Assembly (NCBI GenBank): GCA_015067785.1
Contig: SVLR01000007.1
Location: forward strand, 1-64,000
Source of the DNA: Oscillospiraceae bacterium
GTDB taxonomy: Bacteria; Bacillota; Clostridia; Oscillospirales; Oscillospiraceae
Reading direction: 5' to 3'
DNA length: 64,000 nucleotides
In this document: positions 16,280 through 23,774 of the stretch, piece after piece
How positions within the stretch are numbered: the first letter of the stretch is position 1
How the letters are laid out: the number at the start of each line of letters is the position of its first letter
The notes under the pieces: model-generated
What the model saw: the letters and a program-made list of their open reading frames with translations, nothing else
Told to the model about the DNA's origin: nothing
Database searches by the model: none
Translations under genes and position numbers: made by a program

Positions 16280-16668
16280 CCCTCTAAGATGAGGGAAGCG
16301 GCAACAGCATCCACTGTTTCCTTCCGTTTTTTTCCGTGGTAGTTATGGTCAGAGAGGATACGGTGGGCCTCCACCGTGGTCCAGCGCTCGTCCCACATTT
16401 TAACAGGCAGTCCGGTGGCTTCCCCCAGCTTTGCGGCAAACTCCCGGCAAAGCTCGGCGCGAACGCCTTCGCTGCCGTCCATATTTCGGGGCAGTCCCAC
16501 AACGATCTCCCCAATATCACTGCCCTTTGTAATTTCCACAAGGGAAGCGATCAGCTTCTCCTGCATTCTGCCGTGAATGACCCGGGTAGAGCCGGTCAGA
16601 GAACACAGTAGATCGGAAATAGCGACGCCGGTACGGGCATCGCCGTAGTCAACAGCCATAATTCGCAT
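16255..16668 (-). CDS. ruvX: RuvX/YqgF family RNase H-like nuclease
   Basis: A 137-residue protein of the YqgF family, implicated in 16S rRNA 5'-end maturation and described as a putative Holliday junction resolvase. The N-terminal MAVDYGDARTGVAISD holds the first catalytic Asp, IVVGLPRNMDGSEG the middle motif, and WDERWTTVEA the Asp-Glu motif near the end, with KKRKETVDAVAA last. Length is normal. It is convergent with the TauE/SafE pair. Confidence 0.93.
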   Translation of the reverse strand: MRIMAVDYGDARTGVAISDLLCSLTGSTRVIHGRMQEKLIASLVEITKGSDIGEIVVGLPRNMDGSEGVRAELCREFAAKLGEATGLPVKMWDERWTTVEAHRILSDHNYHGKKRKETVDAVAASLILEGYLSFRGR

Positions 16669-16740
16669 ATAAGATACCTGCTTTCTATGATTTCCTGCCT
16701 ATTATAACGCATATTTTACAAAAAATAAAGTAAAAAGTTA

Positions 16741-16769
16741 TTGACTTTGACACCCCCCTGTGGTAGAAT
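16741..16769 (+). promoter_or_regulatory. sigma-A promoter of the rpmG-secE-nusG-rplK-rplA operon
   Basis: TTGACT (16741-16746), 17 bp, TAGAAT (16764-16769). The leader to rpmG is about 125 nt. Confidence 0.8.
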
Positions 16770-16901
16770 GACTCTACCTGTGAAAAGAGGGCTTTTTTTG
16801 TGCGCCTTTTTTCAGCTTCGGGCGGTTATTTGTAGTTGACCGCATACTAAATTTTTCATAGCCGGAGTGATACAGGGAGGCAATTTTAAGGAGGTGCCGT
16901 T

Positions 16902-17051
16902 ATGCGCGTTAAAGTCACTTTGAGATGCTCTGAGTGCAAGCAGAGAAACTACAACACCATGAAGAACAAGAAGAATGACCCCGACCGTCTTGAGATGAAG
17001 AAGTATTGCAGATTCTGCAAGAAGCATACCATCCACAACGAGACTAAGTAA
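16902..17051 (+). CDS. rpmG: 50S ribosomal protein L33
   Basis: A 49-residue protein reading [17 protein letters not shown]..., with two CxxC pairs (CSEC and CRFC), which is the zinc-binding form of L33. AAGGAGG precedes the ATG. It begins the rpmG-secE-nusG run, the standard order in Firmicutes, and ends 12 bp before secE. Confidence 0.95.
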   Translation: MRVKVTLRCSECKQRNYNTMKNKKNDPDRLEMKKYCRFCKKHTIHNETK

Positions 17052-17063
17052 GGAGAGACCCAA

Positions 17064-17294
17064 ATGGCAGAAGTAAAAAAGGAAAACTGGTTCAAGAGAG
17101 CCTTTGGTGCCATCGGTCGCTACTTCCGTGAGCTCCGCAGTGAGCTGAAGAAGGTCGTATGGCCCACCCCCAAGCAGGTAGTTAAGAACACCCTGATCGT
17201 TGCCGCTTGCGTACTTGTGATCGGCGCATTTATCTGGCTGTTCGACTTCGTTGCTCGGTTCGGCATTGATGCACTTATCAAAGCCTTCCATTGA
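17064..17294 (+). CDS. secE: preprotein translocase subunit SecE
   Basis: A 76-residue single-span SecE. A cytosolic amphipathic helix holds the family motif ELRSELKKVVWPTPKQVVKN, followed by one membrane helix (about 45-64). It stabilises SecY in the translocon. It sits between rpmG and nusG, with GGAGAG before the ATG. Confidence 0.95.
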   Translation: MAEVKKENWFKRAFGAIGRYFRELRSELKKVVWPTPKQVVKNTLIVAACVLVIGAFIWLFDFVARFGIDALIKAFH

Positions 17295-17308
17295 TAAAGG
17301 AGTAAGCC

Positions 17309-17839
17309 ATGGCTGAAACTGCAAGATGGTATGTCGTCCAAACCTATTCCGGCTACGAAAACACCGTCAAGGTCACCATTGAAAAGACTGTGCAGAACCG
17401 GCAGCTGCAAGATGTGATTCAAACCATTTCCATTCCCATGGAGACTGTCACCGAGATCACGGAAGCCGGCGTAAGCAAGACTTACGACCGCAAGCTCTAT
17501 CCCGGCTACATTTTCGTTAAAATGGTGTACAGCGACAATACTTGGCACGTGATCCGTAACGTGCGCGGTGTAGCTGGCTTCGTAGGTCCCAATGGACAGC
17601 GTCCCCTCCCCCTCTCCGAGGATGAGGTATACGAGATGGGCATTGAGAAGCGCGAGATCGTTGTCAACTACGCAGTTGGTGACACGGTCCGCATTCTGGA
17701 CGGTCCTCTCTCCTCCTTTACCGGCACGGTAGACGCAATCGAGGTGGACAACAATCTGGTCAGCGTAGTGGTTTCTATGTTTGGCCGCGAGACCTCCGTC
17801 GAGTTTGAGCTCGATCAGGTTGAGGTCGTTTCCCAATAA
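17309..17839 (+). CDS. nusG: transcription termination/antitermination factor NusG
   Basis: A 176-residue NusG. The NGN domain carries WYVVQTYSGYENTVK and YPGYIFVKM, and the C-terminal KOW domain carries VGDTVRILDGPLSSFTGTV. It binds RNA polymerase and modulates pausing and coupling with translation. It starts 14 bp after secE. Confidence 0.96.
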   Translation: MAETARWYVVQTYSGYENTVKVTIEKTVQNRQLQDVIQTISIPMETVTEITEAGVSKTYDRKLYPGYIFVKMVYSDNTWHVIRNVRGVAGFVGPNGQRPLPLSEDEVYEMGIEKREIVVNYAVGDTVRILDGPLSSFTGTVDAIEVDNNLVSVVVSMFGRETSVEFELDQVEVVSQ

Positions 17840-17866
17840 CGCATCGGGCCGTATAACGGCCGGAAC

Positions 17867-17918
17867 GTGGGAGGGGCGAACCGCCCCGCAAAAAGTGCGT
17901 ATAACGCACATTACCACA
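17867..17918 (+). promoter_or_regulatory. structured rplK leader, possible L1 operator
   Basis: GTGGGAGG (17867-17874) and ACCACA (17913-17918) can pair over inner hairpins (GGGGCG/CGCCCC and GTGCGT/ACGCAC) just before the AGGAGG of rplK. The same GTGGGAGG...ACCAC frame occurs before rplA. Autogenous L1 control of this operon is known in bacteria; this site as the target is inferred. Confidence 0.4.
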
Positions 17919-17940
17919 TTTTATTCAGGAGGTGCTTACA

Positions 17941-18366
17941 ATGGCACAGAAAGTTACCGGTATTATCAAACTTCAAATCAACGCCGCTAAGGCAACTGCT
18001 TCGCCCCCTGTTGGTCCTGCTCTGGGTCAGCACGGCGTTAACATCGCAGCATTTATCAAGGAATTCAACGCACGCACGCAGGCGATGGAGGGCTACAAGA
18101 TCCCCGTAGTCATCACTGTCTACGCTGACCGCAGCTTCACCTTCATCACCAAGACACCCCCCACTCCCCTGCTGATCCTGAAGGCCATCGGTCTGGATAA
18201 GGGCAGTGGCGTTCCCAACAAGCAGAAGGTTGGCACCATCACCCGGGCTCAGGTCACTGAGATCGCGAAGACCAAGATGCCCGACCTGAACGTGAACTCT
18301 CTGGAAGCTGCTGAGAGCCAGGTTGCTGGCACTTGCCGCTCCATGGGCATTACCGTTGTTGACTAA
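17941..18366 (+). CDS. rplK: 50S ribosomal protein L11
   Basis: A 141-residue L11, beginning [20 protein letters not shown] with the conserved [13 protein letters not shown] motif and the C-terminal rRNA-binding domain ([14 protein letters not shown]). It forms the GTPase-associated centre with the L10/L12 stalk. The ATG at 17941 has AGGAGG; an in-frame codon 9 bases upstream is not needed. Confidence 0.97.
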   Translation: MAQKVTGIIKLQINAAKATASPPVGPALGQHGVNIAAFIKEFNARTQAMEGYKIPVVITVYADRSFTFITKTPPTPLLILKAIGLDKGSGVPNKQKVGTITRAQVTEIAKTKMPDLNVNSLEAAESQVAGTCRSMGITVVD

Positions 18367-18402
18367 TTGATAAATCGCTGTCCGGGGAATTGCCCCGGCA
18401 AT

Positions 18403-18428
18403 GTGGGAGGATTATTCCGCATCACCAC
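18403..18428 (+). promoter_or_regulatory. rplA leader hairpin, possible L1 operator
   Basis: GTGGGAGG (18403-18410) pairs through GTGG with CCAC (18425-18428) directly ahead of TAAGGAGG. It repeats the motif frame seen before rplK. A GGGGAATTGCCCC hairpin precedes it. Confidence 0.4.
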
Positions 18429-18447
18429 TTTAAGGAGGATAATTTAA

Positions 18448-19140
18448 GTGTTTAGAGGCAAAAAGTATCAGGAAAGCGCGAAGCTGATCGATCGCGCTAC
18501 TCAGTATGATCCCACCGAAGCCCTGGAACTGGTTGTGAAGGGTGCTTCCGCAAAGTTCGACGAGACTGTCGAGCTGCATATCAAGTTAGGTGTTGACTCC
18601 CGTCACGCTGACCAGCAGGTCCGCGGCGCTGTCGTTCTGCCCAACGGCACCGGCAAGACCGCCCGTGTTCTGGTATTCGCTAAGGACGCCAAGCTGGATG
18701 AGGCTCTGGCAGCCGGTGCCGACTACGCAGGCGGTATGGATCTGGTTGAGAAGATCACCAAGGAGAACTGGTTCGAGTTCGACGTTGTTGTTGCAACCCC
18801 CGATATGATGGGTGTTGTCGGCCGTCTGGGTAAGGTTCTGGGCCCCAAGGGTCTGATGCCCTCTCCCAAGGCTGGTACTGTTACCCCCAACGTCACCGCT
18901 GCTGTGCAGGAAATCAAGGCCGGTAAGGTCGAGTACCGTCTGGACAAGACCAACATCATCCACTGCCCCATCGGCAAGGTTTCCTTCGGTGCTCAGAAGC
19001 TGACCGAGAATATGGACACCCTGATCGGCGCTGTTGTGAAGGCTAAGCCCGCTGCAGCAAAGGGTCAGTATATCCGCTCCTGCGTCGTCGCTTCCACCAT
19101 GGGCCCCGGCGTCAAGGTTGCAACCAGCAAGTATATCTAA
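18448..19140 (+). CDS. rplA: 50S ribosomal protein L1
   Basis: A 230-residue L1 starting with GTG after TAAGGAGG. Motifs include [35 protein letters not shown] and [19 protein letters not shown]. It binds 23S rRNA at the L1 stalk and often represses its own operon. The gene ends the operon, with a terminator right after. Confidence 0.97.
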   Translation: MFRGKKYQESAKLIDRATQYDPTEALELVVKGASAKFDETVELHIKLGVDSRHADQQVRGAVVLPNGTGKTARVLVFAKDAKLDEALAAGADYAGGMDLVEKITKENWFEFDVVVATPDMMGVVGRLGKVLGPKGLMPSPKAGTVTPNVTAAVQEIKAGKVEYRLDKTNIIHCPIGKVSFGAQKLTENMDTLIGAVVKAKPAAAKGQYIRSCVVASTMGPGVKVATSKYI

Positions 19141-19150
19141 TTGTTGATAT

Positions 19151-19178
19151 AAAAAGACCACCTTCGGGTGGTCTTTTT
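19151..19178 (+). terminator. terminator of the rpmG-rplA operon
   Basis: A 12-bp stem AAAAAGACCACC/GGTGGTCTTTTT with a TTCG loop, ending in T. Confidence 0.9.
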
Positions 19179-19200
19179 TAATGCGTTTTACGATAGTATT

Positions 19201-19317
19201 TGTAGGGGCGGCGCCCTCGACGACCCGGTTACCGCACGATTGACAGACGCAATAAAATAAAATCGGCGCATCGAGCACCGATTTTATTTTGGGCCGTCGA
19301 GGACGCCGGCCCCTACA
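19201..19317. repeat. long inverted-repeat element (GTAGGGGC family)
   Basis: Two arms of about 26 bases (TGTAGGGGC... at 19201-19226 and ...GCCCCTACA at 19291-19317) pair with few mismatches. Inside is a second hairpin, AATAAAATCGG/CCGATTTTATT. It codes for nothing and looks like a MITE-like or REP-like element; relatives are at 20221-20295 and 59946-60014. Confidence 0.7.
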
Positions 19318-19339
19318 GCTTTTTGTTGGCACATACCAT

Positions 19340-19368
19340 TTGCTTTTTCCGTGGCGATATGGTAAAAT
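19340..19368 (+). promoter_or_regulatory. sigma-A promoter of the metallophosphoesterase gene
   Basis: TTGCTT (19340-19345), 17 bp, TAAAAT (19363-19368), 24 bp upstream of the chosen ATG. Confidence 0.7.
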
Positions 19369-19391
19369 ATGAAAAGCGAGGTGAATGCTGT

Positions 19392-20225
19392 ATGCAGAAA
19401 TTCTTGGAATATTGGCCCCTTATTTTGTCACTTATCTTATTTGTGACCTCCGTGGGCATCTTCCTCCACTGGAATAATACTGCCCTGCAGGTTACCAAAT
19501 ATACTGTCTCTTCTTCCCGGATACCGGAGAGCTTTGCCGGCTTTAGAATCGTTCAGATTTCCGATCTGCACAATACGGCGTTCGGAAAAGATAACTGCCG
19601 TTTATTGGCCGATATCCGGGCTTTATCGCCGGATATTATTGTCATTACCGGAGACATTGTCCACGCTTCACCTAAAGAGAAAGCTCTGCAATTTGCCCGG
19701 CAGGCAGTAGAACTCGCACCAACTTACTATGTAAGCGGCAATCACGAGCACCGTATGGACTATGAAACTCTTTTTGCCCAGCTTACAGAAATTGGCGTGA
19801 CTGTACTGCGAAACAGAAGCGTTAGCCTTGAAAAAAACGGTGAAATGATCCGTCTTGCAGGCATTGAGGATCCCCTTTTCTATCCGGACGAGACGGTAGA
19901 GGAAAAGATCTCCCCCATTATGCACGGCGATGCCTATACAATTCTGCTCTCCCACCGTCCGGAGCTGTTTGACAGCTATGTGCAGTGTGGAGTGGACTTA
20001 GCCTTTACCGGGCATGCCCACGGCGGACAGTTCCGTCTGCCCCTTATCGGAGGTCTGTATGTCCCAAATCAGGGTTTATTTCCAAAATATGATGCGGGTT
20101 TGTTTACAAGCGGTCGAACCAATATGATTATCAGCCGCGGACTTGGCAACAGCTCCTTCCCTTTCCGGCTGTTCAACCGACCGGAAATTGTGGCAGTCAC
20201 TCTGATTTCTAATGCCTTCTCGTAG
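19392..20225 (+). CDS. membrane-anchored calcineurin-like metallophosphoesterase (YkuE-like)
   Basis: A 277-residue protein with an N-terminal membrane helix (about 8-28). The metal-binding motifs are in order: QISDLHN, TGDIVHA, GNHEHR, LLSHRPE and GHAHGGQ. YkuE-type enzymes act at the membrane surface. The ATG at 19392 has GAGGTGA upstream; earlier in-frame starts overlap the promoter. It separates rplA from rplJ, genes that are normally adjacent, and is flanked by repeat elements on both sides. Confidence 0.9.
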   Translation: MQKFLEYWPLILSLILFVTSVGIFLHWNNTALQVTKYTVSSSRIPESFAGFRIVQISDLHNTAFGKDNCRLLADIRALSPDIIVITGDIVHASPKEKALQFARQAVELAPTYYVSGNHEHRMDYETLFAQLTEIGVTVLRNRSVSLEKNGEMIRLAGIEDPLFYPDETVEEKISPIMHGDAYTILLSHRPELFDSYVQCGVDLAFTGHAHGGQFRLPLIGGLYVPNQGLFPKYDAGLFTSGRTNMIISRGLGNSSFPFRLFNRPEIVAVTLISNAFS

Positions 20226-20295
20226 GGATACCCCGGGAGGGGTGTCCGCTACCGCCGCACCATCATTCGGACACCCGAGGACGGGTGTCCCTACG
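20221..20295. repeat. inverted-repeat element (GTAGGGA family)
   Basis: Arms CGTAGGGATACCCC... (20221-20248) and ...GGGTGTCCCTACG (20268-20295) form a long hairpin right after the metallophosphoesterase stop. It may double as a terminator, with TTTTTT at 20300-20305. It is followed by the ACCATAATTGTCAATT unit (about 20330-20370). Confidence 0.65.
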
Positions 20296-20397
20296 ATCTT
20301 TTTTGGCGCGTATTCAATTCATCGCGGAGCGATACCATAATTGTCAATTGTCCATTATCAATTCTCAATTTTTCCGCGTTCTTTCTTAAAAAATATG

Positions 20398-20426
20398 TTG
20401 ACAAAATGAAACATACCTGCTATAAT
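20398..20426 (+). promoter_or_regulatory. consensus sigma-A promoter for rplJ-rplL
   Basis: TTGACA (20398-20403), 17 bp, TATAAT (20421-20426): a perfect consensus on all points. Confidence 0.92.
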
Positions 20427-20432
20427 TCACCT

Positions 20433-20545
20433 GTTGCCAAAGACAGCAGGTGCCGCAAGGCGTAAGTCCTGCCGAGGTTGCGTGAATTCATTATGTAATT
20501 TTCGTGTCCTTCTGTCTTTTTGGCAGAAGGACATTTTTTCTTTCG
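20433..20545 (+). promoter_or_regulatory. ribosomal protein L10 leader with attenuator
   Basis: The leader has CACCTGTTGCC AAAGACAGCAGGTG and CCGCAAGGCGTAAGTCCTGCCGAGG, the layout of the L10 leader that binds the L10(L12)4 complex. It ends in an attenuator: stem TGTCCTTCTG (20505-20514) with CAGAAGGACA (20524-20533), then TTTTTT. L10-L12 binding should favour termination and so balance stalk protein supply. Confidence 0.85.
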
Positions 20546-20559
20546 GAGGTGAAATCTCA

Positions 20560-21084
20560 ATGCCCAACGCAAAGGTTCTTGAAAGCAAGAAGGCAGTGGT
20601 CGAAACTCTGACCGGCAAGATCAAGGAAGCTTCTTCCGTGGTTTTTGTTGACTACAAGGGTATCACCGTTGCACAGGATACCGCGCTGCGTAAGCAGTTC
20701 CGTGATGCAGGCGTAGAGTACACCGTTGTTAAGAACACCCTGACCAATTTCGCAACCAAGGAGCTTGGTTACGATTTCTCCGGCATTCTCAACGGCACAA
20801 CTTCTATGGCAAGCACCACCGGTGATCCTATCGCTCCTGCTCGTATCGTATGCGAGTTCGCTAAGAAGAACAAACTCCCCCTGGCTATCAAGGGCGGTAT
20901 CGTAGAAGGCTCTGTCCTGTCTGCTGACCAGCTCAATGGCTTCGGTGAGCTGCCCAGCAAAGATGCTCTTGTGGCTCAGGTCCTGGGTACCTTCCTGGCA
21001 CCTATCTCCAGCCTCGCTTTTGTACTGGATCAGATCCGTATTCAGAAGGATGGCGGCGCTCCTGCAGAAGCTGCAGAAGCTTAA
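20560..21084 (+). CDS. rplJ: 50S ribosomal protein L10
   Basis: A 174-residue L10. It has VVFVDYKGITVAQDTALRKQ, YTVVKNTLTNFA and the C-terminal L12-binding helix (LGTFLAPISSLAFVLDQI). The ATG follows CGGAGGTG. It forms the base of the ribosomal stalk and, with L12, represses its own leader. The upstream frame is open, but it lies within the leader. Confidence 0.96.
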   Translation: MPNAKVLESKKAVVETLTGKIKEASSVVFVDYKGITVAQDTALRKQFRDAGVEYTVVKNTLTNFATKELGYDFSGILNGTTSMASTTGDPIAPARIVCEFAKKNKLPLAIKGGIVEGSVLSADQLNGFGELPSKDALVAQVLGTFLAPISSLAFVLDQIRIQKDGGAPAEAAEA

Positions 21085-21137
21085 GTTCGTAAACACAACT
21101 ATACTACTACAAACATAATTTTAGGAGGAAATTAACA

Positions 21138-21509
21138 ATGGCAAGTGAAAAGATTACTGCCCTGGTCGAGGAAGTAAAGACTCTGACCGTTCTGGAACTG
21201 GCTGAGCTGGTTCACACTCTCGAGGAAGTTTTCGGCGTTTCCGCCGCTGCTGCTGCTGTCGCCGCTCCCGCTGCTGCTGCTGTCGAGGTTGAGGAGAAGA
21301 CCGAGTTCGACGTTATCCTGAAGGACGCTGGCGCTTCCAAGCTGAACGTCATCAAGGTTGTCCGCGCTGCTACCGGCCTGGGTCTGAAGGACGCTAAGGA
21401 TCTTGTTGACAACTGCCCCAAGACCCTGAAGGAAGCTATCTCCAAGGAAGATGCAGAGAAGCTGGTTGCCGAGCTGAAGGAAGCTGGCGCTACCGCAGAG
21501 CTGAAGTAA
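21138..21509 (+). CDS. rplL: 50S ribosomal protein L7/L12
   Basis: A 123-residue L12. The N-terminal dimer domain is followed by an Ala-rich hinge (about 36-50) and the C-terminal factor-binding domain ([12 protein letters not shown]...[20 protein letters not shown]). AGGAGG precedes the ATG. Four or more copies recruit translation GTPases. rpoB does not follow; a terminator and an unrelated membrane gene do. Confidence 0.97.
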   Translation: MASEKITALVEEVKTLTVLELAELVHTLEEVFGVSAAAAAVAAPAAAAVEVEEKTEFDVILKDAGASKLNVIKVVRAATGLGLKDAKDLVDNCPKTLKEAISKEDAEKLVAELKEAGATAELK

Positions 21510-21535
21510 TTTTACTTCTTTCCACTGAGACAAAA

Positions 21536-21566
21536 GCCGCCAGAGATAACCCTCTGGCGGCTGCTT
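21536..21566 (+). terminator. terminator of rplJ-rplL
   Basis: A 10-bp stem GCCGCCAGAG/CTCTGGCGGC, loop ATAACC, then TGCTTTG; the T run is imperfect. Confidence 0.75.
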
Positions 21567-21643
21567 TGTTTCTAATAAAACCTTCCCCTTTAGGGAAGGT
21601 CATTCCCAATCCTCTCGCACCATCTCTTTAAGGAGGTTTTTCT

Positions 21644-22453
21644 ATGGTACACCTTCCCTTTTTGACCGACATCTTTGATGGCGGCAATTTGACCCGATTT
21701 TTGATTTTAGGTGTCATCCTCGCCGTTGGCTCTGCGATCCTTGGCGGTGTGGGACGGCTTATTTTTGGCAAGCGGTCTCTCCTCGGTACCTCTGTGTCCT
21801 CTGCCATTGCCATCGTCTTTCTTTATGCTCTTACGGCTGTACTGCTGGCCTTGGGCGCAAAATACGCCCGTTTTACCGCACCGCTTCCTTTTGTAACTAT
21901 AGATGGCGATGTGCTGACATTCTTTACTTTTGCCAATAAGGATCACGCTACCGTCTCGGTGCAGCTGCTGAATATGGTCATTTTAGCCTTTGTGGTAAAT
22001 TTGGCTGACCGTTTTCTACCCCGTGGCAAAAATATTTTCGTATGGCTTCTTATGCGTGTGCTGACGGTTTGCTTTGGTCTCATTGCCCACCTGCTTGTGA
22101 CCATACTCCTGGGCAGCCTGATTCCTGAAGGTATTGCCCAATATGCTTCCACCATTTTGCTGGTCATTTTGGGTGTGATGCTGCTCACCGGCGCGCTGAA
22201 GTTTATTGTTGGCATTGCGTTGGGCGCGCTCAACCCCCTCATTGGCGCTCTGTACACCTTCTTCTTTGCAAATATTGTCGGCAAGCTGCTTACCCGCAGC
22301 GCCCTAACTACTGCGATCTTGGCACTGCTTATCTTTGGTCTGGAGAGCTTGGGCATCCATACCATCAGCATTGCTCTCGACAGTCTGCTTCTTTATATCC
22401 CCTATGGCGCAGGTCTTTTGGGTCTTTGGTATCTTTGTAACAAATTTTTCTAA
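21644..22453 (+). CDS. polytopic membrane protein, function unknown
   Basis: A 269-residue hydrophobic protein with about seven or eight predicted helices (for example about 17-38, 50-72, 105-120, 130-155, 165-205, 205-240 and 245-265). No transport signature, metal-binding motif or catalytic residue pattern is recognisable. AAGGAGG precedes the ATG. It stands alone between the rplL terminator and the CofE-like gene's promoter. A CCTTCCCCTTTAGGGAAGG hairpin at about 21579-21598, a fragment of a repeat family, lies upstream. Confidence 0.75.
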   Translation: MVHLPFLTDIFDGGNLTRFLILGVILAVGSAILGGVGRLIFGKRSLLGTSVSSAIAIVFLYALTAVLLALGAKYARFTAPLPFVTIDGDVLTFFTFANKDHATVSVQLLNMVILAFVVNLADRFLPRGKNIFVWLLMRVLTVCFGLIAHLLVTILLGSLIPEGIAQYASTILLVILGVMLLTGALKFIVGIALGALNPLIGALYTFFFANIVGKLLTRSALTTAILALLIFGLESLGIHTISIALDSLLLYIPYGAGLLGLWYLCNKFF

Positions 22454-22461
22454 AATTTTAT

Positions 22462-22490
22462 TTTACAAATTCCCACATCTGTAGTATAAT
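22462..22490 (+). promoter_or_regulatory. sigma-A promoter of the CofE-like gene
   Basis: TTTACA (22462-22467), 17 bp, TATAAT (22485-22490), some 48 bp before the ATG. Confidence 0.75.
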
Positions 22491-22538
22491 ACTTGCGGCA
22501 AAATTCCCTTACTTTTATTTTTGATTGGATGTGCTATT

Positions 22539-23735
22539 ATGAGCCGGACATTCGGTACAGTTTCTATCGGTTTGCGGGCCCCCATTATCCGTGAGGGCGA
22601 TGATCTTTCGCAGATCGTCACCAATACTGTCTGCAGCGCTATGGAAAACGACGGTCTCGTCCCCCGGGATCGGGACATTGTGGCTATGACTGAGGCCATT
22701 GTTGCCCGGGCGCAGGGTAACTATGTTACCATCGACCACATTGCAAAGGATGTGCGCACCAAGCTGGGCGGTGAGACCGTGGGTGTCATCTTCCCTATTC
22801 TCAGCCGTAACCGCTTCTCCATCTGCCTGCGGGGCATCGCCAAGGGCTGTAAAAAGGTCGTGCTGATGCTTTCTTACCCCTCAGACGAGGTAGGCAATCA
22901 CCTGATTGACCCGGATGTGATGGACGAAAAGGGTGTGGATCCCTACAGAGATGTGCTGACAGAAGAGAAATATCGGGAGCTGTTCGGCATCGTGAAGCAC
23001 CCCTTTACCGGTGTGGATTATGTAGAGTACTACAGCCAGCTCATCCGTGACTGCGGTGCAGAGGTAGAGGTGATCCTCGCCAACGACCCCAGAGCTGTCC
23101 TCCCCTACACCAAGAACATTCTCACCTGCGACATTCATACCCGGGCACGGACAAAGCGTCTGCTGCGCGCAGCCGGTGCGGAGCGTGTATTTGGTCTTGA
23201 TGAAATTATGACCGCCCCTGTAGACGGCAGCGGCTTTAACGCAAAGTACGGTCTTTTAGGCTCCAACAAGGCAACCGACGAAACTGTCAAACTGTTCCCT
23301 CAGGACTGTCAGGCGCTTGTGGAGGACATTCAGGCAAAGCTTTTAGAAATAACCGGTAAGCATATCGAGGTTATGGTCTACGGTGACGGTGCCTTCAAGG
23401 ATCCCGTAGGCAAGATCTGGGAGCTGGCAGACCCGGTGGTCTCCCCTGCTTACACCCCCGGCTTGGAGGGTACGCCCAATGAGCTAAAGCTGAAATACTT
23501 GGCAGACAATGACTTTGCAGGTCTTACCGGCAAGGCGCTGCAGGACGCCATCAAGGCAAAGATCCGGCAGAAGGACGGTTCCTCTCTGGTCGGCAATATG
23601 GCCGCCCAAGGCACCACTCCCCGTCGGCTGACGGATCTCATTGGCTCTCTTTGCGATCTGACCTCCGGCTCCGGTGACAAGGGCACACCCATCGTCTATA
23701 TTCAGGGTTATTTCGATAACTATACAACGGAATAA
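22539..23735 (+). CDS. coenzyme F420-0:L-glutamate ligase-like protein
   Basis: A 398-residue protein resembling the CofE-like ligases found in Firmicutes. The N-terminal half has RDRDIVAMTEAIVARAQGNYV, a family segment. The C-terminal half includes KHIEVMVYGDGAFKDPVGKIWELADP and the GSSLVGNMAAQGTTPRR stretch. CofE joins glutamate to F420-0, yet no other F420 genes are here and most Clostridia do not make F420, so the true substrate may be another carboxylate. The ATG at 22539 is taken as start; its ribosome site (GGATGT) is weak. It has its own promoter and terminator. Confidence 0.75.
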   Translation: MSRTFGTVSIGLRAPIIREGDDLSQIVTNTVCSAMENDGLVPRDRDIVAMTEAIVARAQGNYVTIDHIAKDVRTKLGGETVGVIFPILSRNRFSICLRGIAKGCKKVVLMLSYPSDEVGNHLIDPDVMDEKGVDPYRDVLTEEKYRELFGIVKHPFTGVDYVEYYSQLIRDCGAEVEVILANDPRAVLPYTKNILTCDIHTRARTKRLLRAAGAERVFGLDEIMTAPVDGSGFNAKYGLLGSNKATDETVKLFPQDCQALVEDIQAKLLEITGKHIEVMVYGDGAFKDPVGKIWELADPVVSPAYTPGLEGTPNELKLKYLADNDFAGLTGKALQDAIKAKIRQKDGSSLVGNMAAQGTTPRRLTDLIGSLCDLTSGSGDKGTPIVYIQGYFDNYTTE

Positions 23736-23742
23736 ATATGCA

Positions 23743-23774
23743 AACGGCTTCCGCAGGTGCGGAAGCCGTTTTAT
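23743..23774 (+). terminator. terminator of the CofE-like gene
   Basis: A 12-bp stem AACGGCTTCCGC/GCGGAAGCCGTT followed by TTATTA; it lies between convergent genes and may act on both. Confidence 0.8.

Noticed and set aside
22521-22538. TTG at 22521 as start of the CofE-like gene
   Set aside because: No ribosome site before it; the ATG at 22539 gives a family-like N-terminus.
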